The notes below the pieces were generated by a model. It did not search any database. It saw only the letters and a program-made list of their open reading frames with translations, and was not told where the DNA came from. From contig JBBHKE010002557.1 in NCBI GenBank assembly GCA_037447655.1, forward strand, positions 1 to 64,000: a stretch of DNA of 64,000 nucleotides, read 5' to 3'. The position numbers and the translations under genes were made by a program. This DNA is from Zygnema cylindricum. Taxonomy: Eukaryota; Streptophyta; Zygnematophyceae; Zygnematales; Zygnemataceae. Positions 55,300 to 64,000 of this stretch are shown one piece after another. The first letter of the stretch is position 1. The number at the start of each line of letters is the position of its first letter.

Positions 55300-56226
55300 C
55301 TACAAAAGTTGTTTTTTTAGGTCTCCCATTTCATGAATGCATAACCTATCCCCTGTTCGCAAATATAGTAAACCATCATCTATTCTAAAGTTTTTGACAC
55401 GCCTCTCATTCAATGGGTCAAATTTCCCTCCCGAAATATTTTTGCAAATCACAGCAAAATAAGGATCTTTATCATAACCATTCCTAACAGCATCTAACCG
55501 AACCATCACACTTATTTCAAAACATCTACTTAAAGGATCTGGGACTACATTTGTCTTTCCAGGAATATGTTTGACATTAAAATTGAAATATGCTAATTTC
55601 TGCATCCACTTAACTTGTCTGCCAGTCATAATCTGTGCATCACTGAATCTCTGTAGATAGGAGAGTGCCTTATTATTAGAGTAAACTGTAAAATCTTTAT
55701 TATGCAAATAACAATGCCATTTCACCAATGCATGAATTGTTGCAAGTAATTCATTTTCCTGTGTTGGAATTTTTTTTTCAGCATCATTAAATTTCCTGGA
55801 CTCAAAAGCAATAGGATGAAAATGTTTGCCGACTTTTTGACTTATGAGTGCACCTAGACCTTTATCAGATGCATCAGTAATGATCTGAATTTCAAATTCC
55901 CCAGGAGGATCAGGATACAACAGTGTAGGAACAGAGGTCAACTTCCCTTTTAGTTCCTTGAAAGCTCTCTTTTGATCGTCTCCCCACACAAACGTCTCTT
56001 TCTCCCGAAGTAAATCTGTCAATGGTGCGGCGATCATACTGAAGTTCTTGATAAATTTAATGTAATAAGTAGCCAATCCCAAAAATGATCTAACTTCTGT
56101 GACATTAGTGGGCTGCTTCCAATTTTGTATTGCAGTAATTTTGGAAGGATATGTTTTAACACCTTCCCTATTAACTATATGTCCCAAAAATAATTGTTCA
56201 CTTTTAAAAAAGCTCGATTTTGACAA
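55300..56226 (-). CDS. G2 RT connection and RNase H, open frame of 308 codons
   Basis: The minus strand reads FLGHIVNREGVKTYPSKITA and VRSFLGLATYYIKFIKNFSM (RT thumb/connection), then the RNase H domain: IITDASDKGLGALISQ (Asp), ENELLATIHALVKWHCYLHN (Glu), TVYSNNKALSYLQ (Asp replaced by Asn at the TDH position), and HIPGKTNVVPDPLSR (last Asp). After it comes a linker toward integrase (DPYFAVICKNI, DGLLYLRTGDRLCI). Part of a former polyprotein rather than an independent gene. Confidence 0.92.
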   Translation of the reverse strand: MSKSSFFKSEQLFLGHIVNREGVKTYPSKITAIQNWKQPTNVTEVRSFLGLATYYIKFIKNFSMIAAPLTDLLREKETFVWGDDQKRAFKELKGKLTSVPTLLYPDPPGEFEIQIITDASDKGLGALISQKVGKHFHPIAFESRKFNDAEKKIPTQENELLATIHALVKWHCYLHNKDFTVYSNNKALSYLQRFSDAQIMTGRQVKWMQKLAYFNFNVKHIPGKTNVVPDPLSRCFEISVMVRLDAVRNGYDKDPYFAVICKNISGGKFDPLNERRVKNFRIDDGLLYLRTGDRLCIHEMGDLKKQLL

Positions 56227-56690
56227 TTTTCCATATAACCTTCTTTCCCTTAACCTTTCCTTTACCTTCCCTAGATGAATTACATGTTGTTGTTAGATTC
56301 GCTGAAAATTAAAATATCATCTGTAAACACCTGAACAAACTCATCTATTTAATCTGAAAATGTTTGGTTCATTAATCTTTGGTAAGTAGGCGGTGCATTC
56401 GTTAAGCCAAATGGCATCGCTATCCATTCAAAATGACCCACCCTAGTCTTGAAAGCAGTTTTATCAACATCTTAAGTTCTAATTGGCACTTGATTAAAGC
56501 CACTACGCATATCAATGAAAGAAAATAATTTAGCTCCTTTCAAACGATCTATCCAATTAGAAATTAAAGGTAACGGATACTTATCCTTCACTGTAATCTT
56601 GTTCAGACTACGATAGTTGACACACATCCTCAACGTTACGTCCTTCTTTTTGAAGAAAAGAACAGGTGCTCCGTACAGTGACATAATGGG
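56227..56690 (-). pseudogene. G2 reverse transcriptase core
   Basis: The minus strand reads [57 protein letters not shown] then a stop, [37 protein letters not shown], another stop, and VFTDDILIFSES with both catalytic Asp residues (near 56330-56300). A frameshift and further stops lie between 56300 and 56230. Otherwise a typical gypsy RT. Confidence 0.92.
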
Positions 56691-57134
56691 TTTAATATGT
56701 CTTTACTCCAGAAGCTGCTTGGTCTGTTTCTTTAACTCATCATGCTCAAAGAAGCTATGCTTATAAATTCCTGTGATAGGAGGATTACATCCACGTTCAA
56801 GGTTAATAACATGTTCCACATCTCGGGAAGGTGGCCTCCCCTAGGGTAAGTCACTTGGGAAAACATCTCTAAATTCAAAAATCAAATCTTTAACATCAAC
56901 ATCAGATGTATTAATGTCAGTTACAAAATCATATTTTTGTTTTTCAAGAGTTTTAGTGGTGTCTGATTTAGGAATGACATCAATGTTAGTGTTTTCTCCC
57001 CCCCCTTCATCAGTAACTGCCTCAGTTACTAATAATAAGAAAGCATGATTTGTGGTATCTTTTATATGCTATTTAAATTGTTTAGCGAAAATCAAACCTT
57101 CCACTCCCAACTTGGTTATGTTATTTATATGATT
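56691..57134 (-). pseudogene. G2 protease-RT linker
   Basis: The minus strand contains worn HEELKKQTKQLLE and NPPITGIYKHSFFEHDE-like pieces that precede RT. No intact frame is present. Confidence 0.6.
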
Positions 57135-57671
57135 CTAATGCAACTTCTTCGAAGGTAATGCTTGCAAAACCTTCCAACAGTTTTCAGACTTCACTCTCAA
57201 GGTGTTAGTTTCCCAATTAATTTGAGGGTTATGTTCAGTTGACCAAGGCTTTCCCAGTATTAGCTCATCACTACCCAAATTCATTATTTCACACATAACT
57301 TTCATTTTATGATTCTGGATATCAACTTCAATTATGTCAGTTTGTAAATCTATTGTGGACTTATTACGATTTGCCACTTGAACATGTAAAGGTTTTTCCC
57401 TTATGACTGTAGGAATTTTATTTTCCTCAACAAACTTATGTGATCTGAATGGTTTTCCTTCCACTAAAGACTCAAATCTGATCAAACTGTGTCTAGTGTC
57501 ATCGTTACTCAACTGTCTTAACATAGGTCTTTTGTTAAGAGTTTCATCAGAAGGATTGTTCAAACTATGGAGTGTAGTTAACATCATAATAAATTCAGCT
57601 ATCGTAGCCTTTCCATTTATTAGCATGCCCTCCAGAGTTAACTCTTTCACCTTTAAATCTGGTCGACTCAA
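57135..57671 (-). pseudogene. G2 protease region, active site disrupted
   Basis: The frame of 178 codons reads LTLEGMLINGKATIAEFIMM, LTTLHSLNNPSDE, where the family has (V/A)LIDSGATHSFI-like sequence: the DSGA segment is replaced, apparently by small indels. The C-terminal strand is kept (DIIEVDIQNHKMKVMCEIMN, SDELILGKPWSTEHNPQINW). It should not be proteolytic. Confidence 0.8.
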
Positions 57672-57685
57672 CTAAGGACTTTCAA

Positions 57686-58254
57686 CTAGTCTTTTCCGTT
57701 TCCCACCTCCTGGGCTTCCTGTTTATCTAGGTATAATGCAATATCTTCCTGAACACCTTCATTGACATCAACTGTTTTAAGAGATCCCATATCTGTACAG
57801 TTCTTAGAGTAATGATCTGGACCTCCGCATTTAAAACAAATGACTTTCTTCTTTGGTTTGGTGCATTCTCTGTTGAAATGTCCCTCCTCTCCACAGTTAT
57901 AACTGTAAAGTTCTTTAGTTATGCACACTCATATGCCCTATGACCTCTTTTCTGATAAATAGTGCATGTGGGAATGGAAAAATTAGGTTTCTGAGCATTA
58001 ATGTTCGGTTTAGGACTCTTAATGTAGCCCCCTCTATTTTGAAAAATATTTCCTACATTAACACTCTGTCCACCCCTATGATTTCCCCTGAAGATATTCT
58101 GCCTATTAACCAGACCTGCATTCAGACCTTCTTCCTCAAATTCCTTCTCACCCCACTCTGATACTTCATTGAAATTTCCCCTGAGTGATCGAGTTTCACG
58201 TTTATACCCCAACCGATCCTCTAATTCCAATGACTTATCTTGTAATTCCTTCAA
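57686..58254 (-). pseudogene. G2 nucleocapsid with zinc knuckles
   Basis: The frame 58254-57919 ends CTIYQKRGHRAYEC (knuckle with the second Cys changed to Tyr). The next frame (57928-57686) has YNCGEEGHFNREC (first Cys lost) and CFKCGGPDHYSKNC, a complete CX2CX4HX4C. RNA-binding part of gag, with one frameshift. Confidence 0.88.
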
Positions 58255-58286
58255 ATTAATAAATTTTTGATGTTTAAGTTCTGATT

Positions 58287-59066
58287 TCAGTATAAGATTT
58301 CGAATGTCAAGAAATACAACCTAGCCAATTCATCAGTCAAACCTATGACATGAATGCTGGATGAGTCAAATTCCACAATATAATCTTTCACAGATCCAGT
58401 TTGCTTACAGTTCAACCACATTTCTTCCATTCTGGATTTATAAGTGACAGACAAGAAACGCGATTTGATCGCGGTTTTAAATGTTTTCGAATGAGCATTA
58501 TCAAGAATCAAATTAGACTTTTTTTGAGTGTAATACCAAATTTGAGCAACACCTTTCAGACAGCTTACAGCAAAAGAAGTGTAATCATTATGATCACAGT
58601 TTCTAGATTCCAAATAATACTCCATTTGAAAAATCCAAGCATCTAACTCATCAATCTTCTTACCATCAAATGATGGTGCTTCACTGATAGACAATTTCAA
58701 ATCCTTTATCTTCTTAGGTCTATCGCGATTATCTTGCCTAAAACTGCCATTTCTCTTACTACTCTCACCCTTTTGATCATTAACGTCATTTCTTGTGTGA
58801 ATTAAAATAATTAGCTCATCCAATTTTTGATTTGAAACATTTACATTTTCTTTAACATCCTTCAATTCGCTTTTCAACTCACAAATTGTTTTATCCACAA
58901 CAAAAACATGATTATTTAATCTTTTGACCAATTTCACACTACGTTTCTTGAAAACAGTTAAGGCATTCTCCATTTCACGTTTCCATGCCGAATTTGCCAT
59001 TATCAAAAAAAATGGAATCGAGTAAAAGAAAAATAGAATATAATTTCCCAAAGAAATTTGCTGCAA
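58287..59066 (-). CDS. G2 gag capsid, open frame
   Basis: Likely start is the Met of MANSAWKREMENALTVFKKR (about 59000), since the upstream MQQISLG part is hydrophobic and lies in leader. It contains a coiled-coil-like Lys/Glu stretch, PSFDGKKIDELDAWIFQMEY (retrotransposon gag start pattern FDG...W), LESRNCDHNDYTSFAVSCLK, GVAQIWYYTQKK and MEEMWLNCKQTGSVKDYIVE. It ends at 58287; the continuing DIRNLILKSELKHQKF part leads with a frame change into the nucleocapsid. Confidence 0.9.
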   Translation of the reverse strand: MQQISLGNYILFFFYSIPFFLIMANSAWKREMENALTVFKKRSVKLVKRLNNHVFVVDKTICELKSELKDVKENVNVSNQKLDELIILIHTRNDVNDQKGESSKRNGSFRQDNRDRPKKIKDLKLSISEAPSFDGKKIDELDAWIFQMEYYLESRNCDHNDYTSFAVSCLKGVAQIWYYTQKKSNLILDNAHSKTFKTAIKSRFLSVTYKSRMEEMWLNCKQTGSVKDYIVEFDSSSIHVIGLTDELARLYFLTFEILY

Positions 59067-59719
59067 GTTTAAAGTCCTCTGATTGCTCCAATCCTAGACT
59101 TCTTCTCCTTCACAAATCCTTTGAAAAAGATCAAAATCTGAGAAATCAATAAAATATTGAAAGTAAGTTAGTGCAAAATCAATTCTTCAATTTCCTAAGC
59201 ATTGATGCAAAAAGGTAAAAATTTCCCCATAAATTTTGCAACAGCAAAAATGAAAGCTCTTAAAGGTAACAATTTAGGGTGCGAAAAGGTTTAAGTCATT
59301 TCTGGACTCCTTTGCTCTTGAAAAAGTAAAGTGCTCCACTTTCTTTATCCACCATTAGCAAATTTCCAATTTCCCACGACATTTGGATCTTTTTGTTCTC
59401 TAATCTTCACATCCTCACCCTTCATGGCTTGAAGTTCTCCCTCTACATATGAATCATTGCTAGGAGAAGGCAAGTTTGTTCAGCCTCTAGGTAATTGGAG
59501 TGAGTTTCAGCGGTGGCTACACTGCCCACCCCGCCTTACTCCTTAGGACCTGAGCACGCCCAACATCAAACCAGAGGCCGTTGGCAGTGTGATCACTCAG
59601 TTTCCCTCCAATCCCCTACCACTTCAGATTGTGGTACTACGGACACACGTTAGAGCACCCTCACCGGTCACGGCAGTCGATACTCGAGTGAGCAAACTTC
59701 TCTTTGGTTTCTAACCAAA
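59067..59719 (-). other. G2 leader between primer site and gag
   Basis: Non-coding leader, about 650 bp. No motif is seen other than the primer site at its outer end. Confidence 0.75.
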
Positions 59720-59731
59720 GCTCCGATACCA
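59720..59731 (-). other. G2 primer-binding site (tRNA-Met 3' end)
   Basis: The minus strand reads TGGTATCGGAGC two bases inside the LTR. It differs by one base from TGGTATCAGAGC, the complement of the initiator tRNA-Met 3' end, the usual plant site. It contrasts with the internal-tRNA site of the copia families here. Confidence 0.88.
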
Positions 59732-59733
59732 TA

Positions 59734-60704
59734 TGTAATAGGATTTCTAAAATCTCAGAAAATCCCATTACTACATCACATTTCAATCACACATTCCACA
59801 CATTGGAAAATTACACATTCTCATTGGAAAGCACTCACATAAAGAAATAAACTTTAAATTAGAATAAGCTTCTGTCCACATAACATTAGCTTGGTCTCTT
59901 ACCCTCGTGGCTCAACCCTTCTTTTAAAGTGTTTTCCTTTACTCTCCACTCTTAATAATTCTATCTCTTAAGTACTAAAACACTACTTAGTTTGTAAGAG
60001 ATTTCAATGCCAAAATGCCAATTCTTTAATTTGGTTTTAATCGCTCAGGACCAAGATCAGTTGGAATTTCCACAAACTTTTCCCGAAGGAAAAGATGTCT
60101 ACTCTCCTCCTACACTTCACTATTTATCCATTGTCGCCTTGGACTCGCCAGGCCAAAGTGAACGCTCCGTTGAACAAGCTTTCATTAGGGCGAATCATTG
60201 ATCTGCAAGGACTCGGACTGGCCAATGCAAAAGCGTGCAAAATCTCCCACTAACTACTTAGCATTTACTAATCAATCAAATACTACATTTTTCTACGTAG
60301 CATTTACGTGCAAAAGTGCACGCAAATCGAAACGCGACTTCGCACGATCGTGCGTCGCGAATTTAACTTGCGAAACTACATACGAAACTTACAAATTTGA
60401 ATTAAGACGTTTAGTACTAAAAGTCGTACGAAACGAACCATAATAGGTACCAAACCACTATTAATACTTTATATAGACGTACGCGTTAAATTCCGCGGCT
60501 ACTTTGACCCTTAACCCGTTTCAATGTTACCCACCTATTATTTTGACCCCTAGTTGTCACTTTAATTCACCCATCGCTATATCTTTTGAAATAGGACTCA
60601 AAATCGCGCGATTCTTTCGCAGACGTCCACCAAATTTAGTACTCTATATTCATAACACCTAAATACCCCTTTACAAATAAGTTTGATCTGCTCTTACTGT
60701 TACA
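59734..60704 (-). mobile_element. G2 5' LTR
   Basis: Partner of 53021-53984. The open frames 60007-60201 and 60198-60443 are LTR sequence that recurs at 53291-53500 and 53481-53720 with frame breaks. Confidence 0.95.
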
Positions 60705-60709
60705 TACGG

Positions 60710-61745
60710 TAACATTGTAAGTACGGACGCCAACGGTAAACTTCGTCGTCGGCTGAAATTACGGGAAAAATATATATGTACGATTGACGCGAACGCGACA
60801 TTACGCCGTCGACGGAAATTTTTCAGCAGAAAAATAAATATGTACGTTCGACGCGTACTACGATGTTAAAATGTATGGTCGACGCGAACGCAAAATGTAA
60901 GTATGTATGGTCTTGCAAAACCCAAATAACACACAAACACAAATTAGTGTGGCAGCCGCCGATCCTAATACGTAAATATAACAAGAAAAATGTCCGACAA
61001 GATACGGCATGACTGGAAAAATATGTTTCAGCGGCAATTTTTTTTTTAACCCTAATAGGGATAAACAGTGCAGGATGCAACATTGGCGGGAAGAGGATAC
61101 CTAATAGAAGGCGAGACACCTACCCAGCGAGATTTATGGTCAGGATTTGCGGTCCGGATTTGTACCATTTTGACCGTGAGTTTTGCCCTGATTTCCAGCC
61201 GTAATTTCGCCTATCATTTTCGAACGTGATTTTTCGGTGGTGATTTCCGACAATGATGATGACCGACAATTACGGCGAAGTGAAATCGGTTTCACACCAA
61301 AGGCACTTTCCCATGAAACCGAAACTTAGTCTACTACTTTCAAAGCGTTCCGATGTAACGCAATGAAATCGTTACTTTAAATCGTGACGGATATAGACGT
61401 GGGTGTAATTTGTGACGGTTGTAGACGACTATAAAACTTGCTATAATTGATGACGTTTACAAAATAGCGACGGTTGTAGGTGTGTACTTTCGTGTGTAGA
61501 TGTTTAGGGTTTGTGACATTTTGAGTTCAAGTTCACTATGATAGCGTCAACGTCACTAATTCCAAATCTTTCCGCCATGGTTTCCCGATTTTGTTATTTC
61601 GTCCTTTCTCACTCTACTTGCCATCAAAATACGCTCAAATACAGTTAAAAGTAATCTTTTTTATAGATCTTTGAATTAGTATTGTAATTGATTTTTTTCA
61701 TTATAAGGATTATGTGATAGACGCAGTAGTGGGAGAAGGAGAAAG
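60710..61745. other. Intergenic, no gene seen
   Basis: No open frame with recognisable motif. It contains several GACGGTTGTAGACG-like words (61390-61480) resembling words in the tandem units at 39.3-40 kb. An open minus frame 60823-61119 is not supported by anything else. Confidence 0.6.
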
Positions 61746-63007
61746 AAAGAGGCGCCTTCATGGACTTCGCTTTTGTGGGCGGTGAAAAGATGCCCTATTT
61801 CCCCTCCCCCTCCAGGGCTGATATCCCAATTTTTTGTGGTACTCTACTAGAAGTTTGACAAGAGCCTACTCAAAACCCACAGTTTAGGCCCCATGGATCC
61901 GAGTAGTCTACTCCGGTGAAAACGCACCCGAAAAGAGCCACAAAAATGAACCCCGAAATACACTTCCACACAGATATAATAGAAATAAAGTATTGGCTGT
62001 TTAAGAATTAACAATATCACCTTGCCCAAGAAAATAGAAATAAGAGATAAAATCAATGTTGATGGCAAAGCAAGCTACATATACCCCTGGAAGCAACAAT
62101 AGCAAAAAGAGAAGGCGAAATCTCCCCCAATGGCACCGCAGACAAGTAATGCACCCCTTCACCCCTTGGTTCCAGCCAATCAGAATCGACCAGACTCCCC
62201 TTGGTTCGAAACAGAAAAAGTCCAAACCGCCCAAAAGATTGATAGTGGCAACTACCCTCCGAGCTGCGATTTCCACAAAAGACAGTTCCAAACCAAGATG
62301 GCAATAGAGTCATACACACCACGACAAAGATTCTCCAAAAGAAAGTTTGTTGGAATTTTCTAGGGTTTTTATCAAGAGACAGTACTGATAAGCAGCCTAT
62401 CTTCTTTGGCCCCAAGTGCCTTATACATCACTGTTCGTCCGGTTTGAAGACCACACGTCAACGCTATCAATTTAGTTAATCACCGGAGAGCAGATTTTAA
62501 TGAATTGAGATCAGACCTAAGCTTCCGTACGACACTTGGGGCAAAAAGTTCTACTCCAGATTGCGGCTAGATCCGCAACCTAAAGTCAAAGTTGGTTCCA
62601 CTATTAAACCACAAAGTACCGAAAAGACATGCACTAGCCAAACATCAACCTCATGTAATTAGTGGAATAAATTGATATTGGACCTGCAATGGATTCCTAC
62701 TAACATTTAACAGCATTATCAAAATGACAGTCCGGAAAGTGTCGTGGCGTTCCACAATGTACCCTCCAAAAGGGCTGGTGGAACCGGGTTGTATGTTGCA
62801 CCATGGCATAGTTTGAGATGCAATAACTCCGTGGTCTGGTCTTCGTTAGACGAGAAAAAAATTGTGTTGCGCTCAGTTCAAGACCTCAAGGATCTGGCCG
62901 GTTTGGGGCACTCCTCCCTCCATACACAGGTAACCGTACAAGGTTGAAGTGGCTCCGATATATTAGATAGACAAGGGTGTACTGACACTGCCCACGAGCG
63001 TGACAGC
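61746..63007 (-). mobile_element. Gypsy M-family leader and LTR start, minus strand
   Basis: It starts at the end of the LTR (63007) and matches the leader at 924-2100: GGGTACATTGTGGAACGCCACG (about 62765-62744), GTATAAGGCACTTGGGGCC (about 62424-62406), and the block ending CCGGAGTAGACTACTCGG (about 61917-61900). Around 61840-61750 an LTR start begins (TTGGGATATCAGCCC and CTTTTTCACC-like words) and then decays. The open frames 62001-62415 are not shared with other copies in frame. Confidence 0.7.
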
Positions 63008-63303
63008 TGTCGAGCATACCTTAGAACTATAAAGTGAGACCCACAACCCACCTTAGTTGGTGTGGGAGTCCTACAAATGGCCTAGATGCGGGTGCTTTCC
63101 ATGATAGTGACAATGCCCATTTCGGCCTCCAAATCCCCCGAGGAAATGCATGCAAAACAAAAGAGACAATGGATCCCGCAAGGGAAATGAAAGCTTGGGG
63201 AGGTGAAAAAGATATCCAAAACCCACCTCTAGGGCTAATATCCCAATTTCCCCCCCTCTTAGTCCACCCTGACTAAGATTTAAATTTACCTGCCAAATTT
63301 ACA
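63008..63303 (-). mobile_element. Gypsy M-family LTR, 296 bp
   Basis: The minus strand starts TGTAAATTTGGCAGG (63303) and ends GTATGCTCGACA (63008). It shares GACTAAGAGGG, AAATTGGGATATTAGCCC, CCGCATCTAGG blocks with 11955-12290 and 30610-30920. The pol end of the same family lies just outside on the same strand, so it serves as the 3' LTR of that copy. Confidence 0.78.
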
Positions 63304-63309
63304 TTTCCC

Positions 63310-64000
63310 ACAGAACAAAGGGCTTTGTGGTTGAGTGTGCGGTTCTAAGAGGAGGGGATATATGTTGTATGTCAGCATTAGCTACATTGGTCACAGACCA
63401 AGACAAGTTCTAGTGATGATGACGTCGTGCAGTTCGAGGAGCAAGAAGGAGGGTCAGCAAAGTAAGTTAGATGGAAAGTGGGTTCGTCTTCTAATCCTCG
63501 AAGATGGCAAGGGGATACATTGATCTAATTCTCCTTGATTCTCCGGTTATCTTTTCCTTCCAAGGTGAGAACTCCTTTATTGGAAACGCTCACCACTTTT
63601 AAAATCACTCGCCCGACAGAAATATCTAACATGTCCTATTTCTGCTGCATCCGATACACAAAATCTACGGGCATGAATCACCCTTGCCGAGGTACATAGT
63701 TCTCGCTCTTGCGTTGAGAATACCATAACTGTGTTGATGCTACGCTGCTTGGAAATTTCCCATGGCGAGAGGCATCTCTCTGTGGAACACTTTGGCTTTG
63801 TCAGCGATCTATTTCTTGATTGTCCCGTGATTATCCATCTCTGGGAGGACCACTCTTGAGGCGGAAGCAGCGCCGATAAGGATGGGATGTCGTCCAAATA
63901 AAATGAAGTAAGGGCTATAAGAGTGGAGAGAGGCTTGCTGGCTGAACCTGTATCCTATGGCAATCCACGGCACCCGCATGTCCGACTCCCTAAATCTTTT
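63310..64000 (-). pseudogene. Gypsy M-family pol C-terminus, minus strand
   Basis: The nucleotide sequence aligns with 11300-11955: GAAGATGAACCCACWTTCCA, CTTACTTTRCYGACCC and CATCCCATCCT words, and KAKVFHREMPLAMGN-like protein text (about 63800-63750), followed by the FVYRMQQK-like tail (near 63660-63620). Several frames and stops. The rest of pol lies beyond the window. Confidence 0.75.

Larger units (their letters stand above)
53021..60704 (-). mobile_element. Complete Ty3/gypsy chromovirus 'G2', 7.7 kb
   Basis: Target duplication TACGG at 53016-53020 and 60705-60709. LTRs are 53021-53984 (3') and 59734-60704 (5'), both starting TGTAATAGGATTTC and ending GTTACA on the plus strand. Primer site at 59720-59731, polypurine tract at about 53985-54003. 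The minus-strand order is gag, protease, RT, RNase H, integrase and chromodomain, the chromovirus order. The LTRs look well over 90% alike. The coding region carries several stops and frameshifts, so the copy is dead but recent. Confidence 0.95.

Noticed and set aside
53021-60704. Endogenous pararetrovirus
   Set aside because: It has two LTRs, target duplications, integrase and a chromodomain, all features of a gypsy chromovirus; no movement or coat protein is seen.

Overview
The window is dense transposon-derived nuclear DNA of a streptophyte, most likely a charophyte alga or a bryophyte. The evidence is plant-type Ty1/copia and Ty3/gypsy chromovirus pol genes, a plant initiator-tRNA primer site, LTRs with G-box plus TATA promoters, and a host O-fucosyltransferase gene with long AT-rich introns. 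CpG is not obviously depleted. No species can be named from the sequence. Almost every open frame longer than 60 codons belongs to an LTR retrotransposon or lies inside an LTR.

Layout. 1-12.3 kb: the end of an old LTR, then an old gypsy-type element (leader, LTR piece, DNA methyltransferase remnant, RT-RNase H-integrase, 3' LTR). A younger non-autonomous copia element (3915-8802, 5-bp TSD) has split it, and that element carries a solo LTR of a third family (4823-6156, 5-bp TSD). 12.3-23.2 kb: two related copia elements in opposite orientation, one interrupted by a truncated copia element and the other by a solo LTR of that same third element. 23.2-28.3 kb: broken LTRs, a reverse-strand copia gag and a forward copia gag start. 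28.3-39.3 kb: a mosaic of gypsy leader, solo copia LTR, reverse gypsy gag, copia LTR repeats and a copia pol with its 3' LTR. 39.3-40.5 kb: a two-unit tandem duplication. 40.5-44.7 kb: the only convincing host gene, a GDP-fucose O-fucosyltransferase with pyrimidine-rich introns and an assembly gap. 46.4-52.7 kb: a reverse-strand LTR element encoding gag, protease and a C5-cytosine DNA methyltransferase (DNMT) but no RT. 53.0-60.7 kb: a structurally complete gypsy chromovirus with TSD. 61.7-64 kb: more of the methyltransferase-type gypsy family, reverse strand.

The most interesting system is a gypsy-type retrotransposon lineage that carries a C5-cytosine DNMT between protease and reverse transcriptase. 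Two independent copies are seen, on opposite strands. One keeps the catalytic Cys and the ENV motif and is broken only by nonsense codons over about 390 codons; the other has lost the catalytic Cys. Retrotransposon-encoded DNMTs are known from dinoflagellates and a charophyte, so the concept has precedent. The gag-protease-DNMT arrangement without RT between LTRs looks unusual.

Two further signals stand out. Copia families here use a primer-binding site complementary to the anticodon arm of initiator tRNA-Met (half-tRNA priming), and the gag ATG lies inside that site. One LTR family carries a tRNA-Arg-like module with A- and B-box-like sequences, antisense to the LTR, in five copies.
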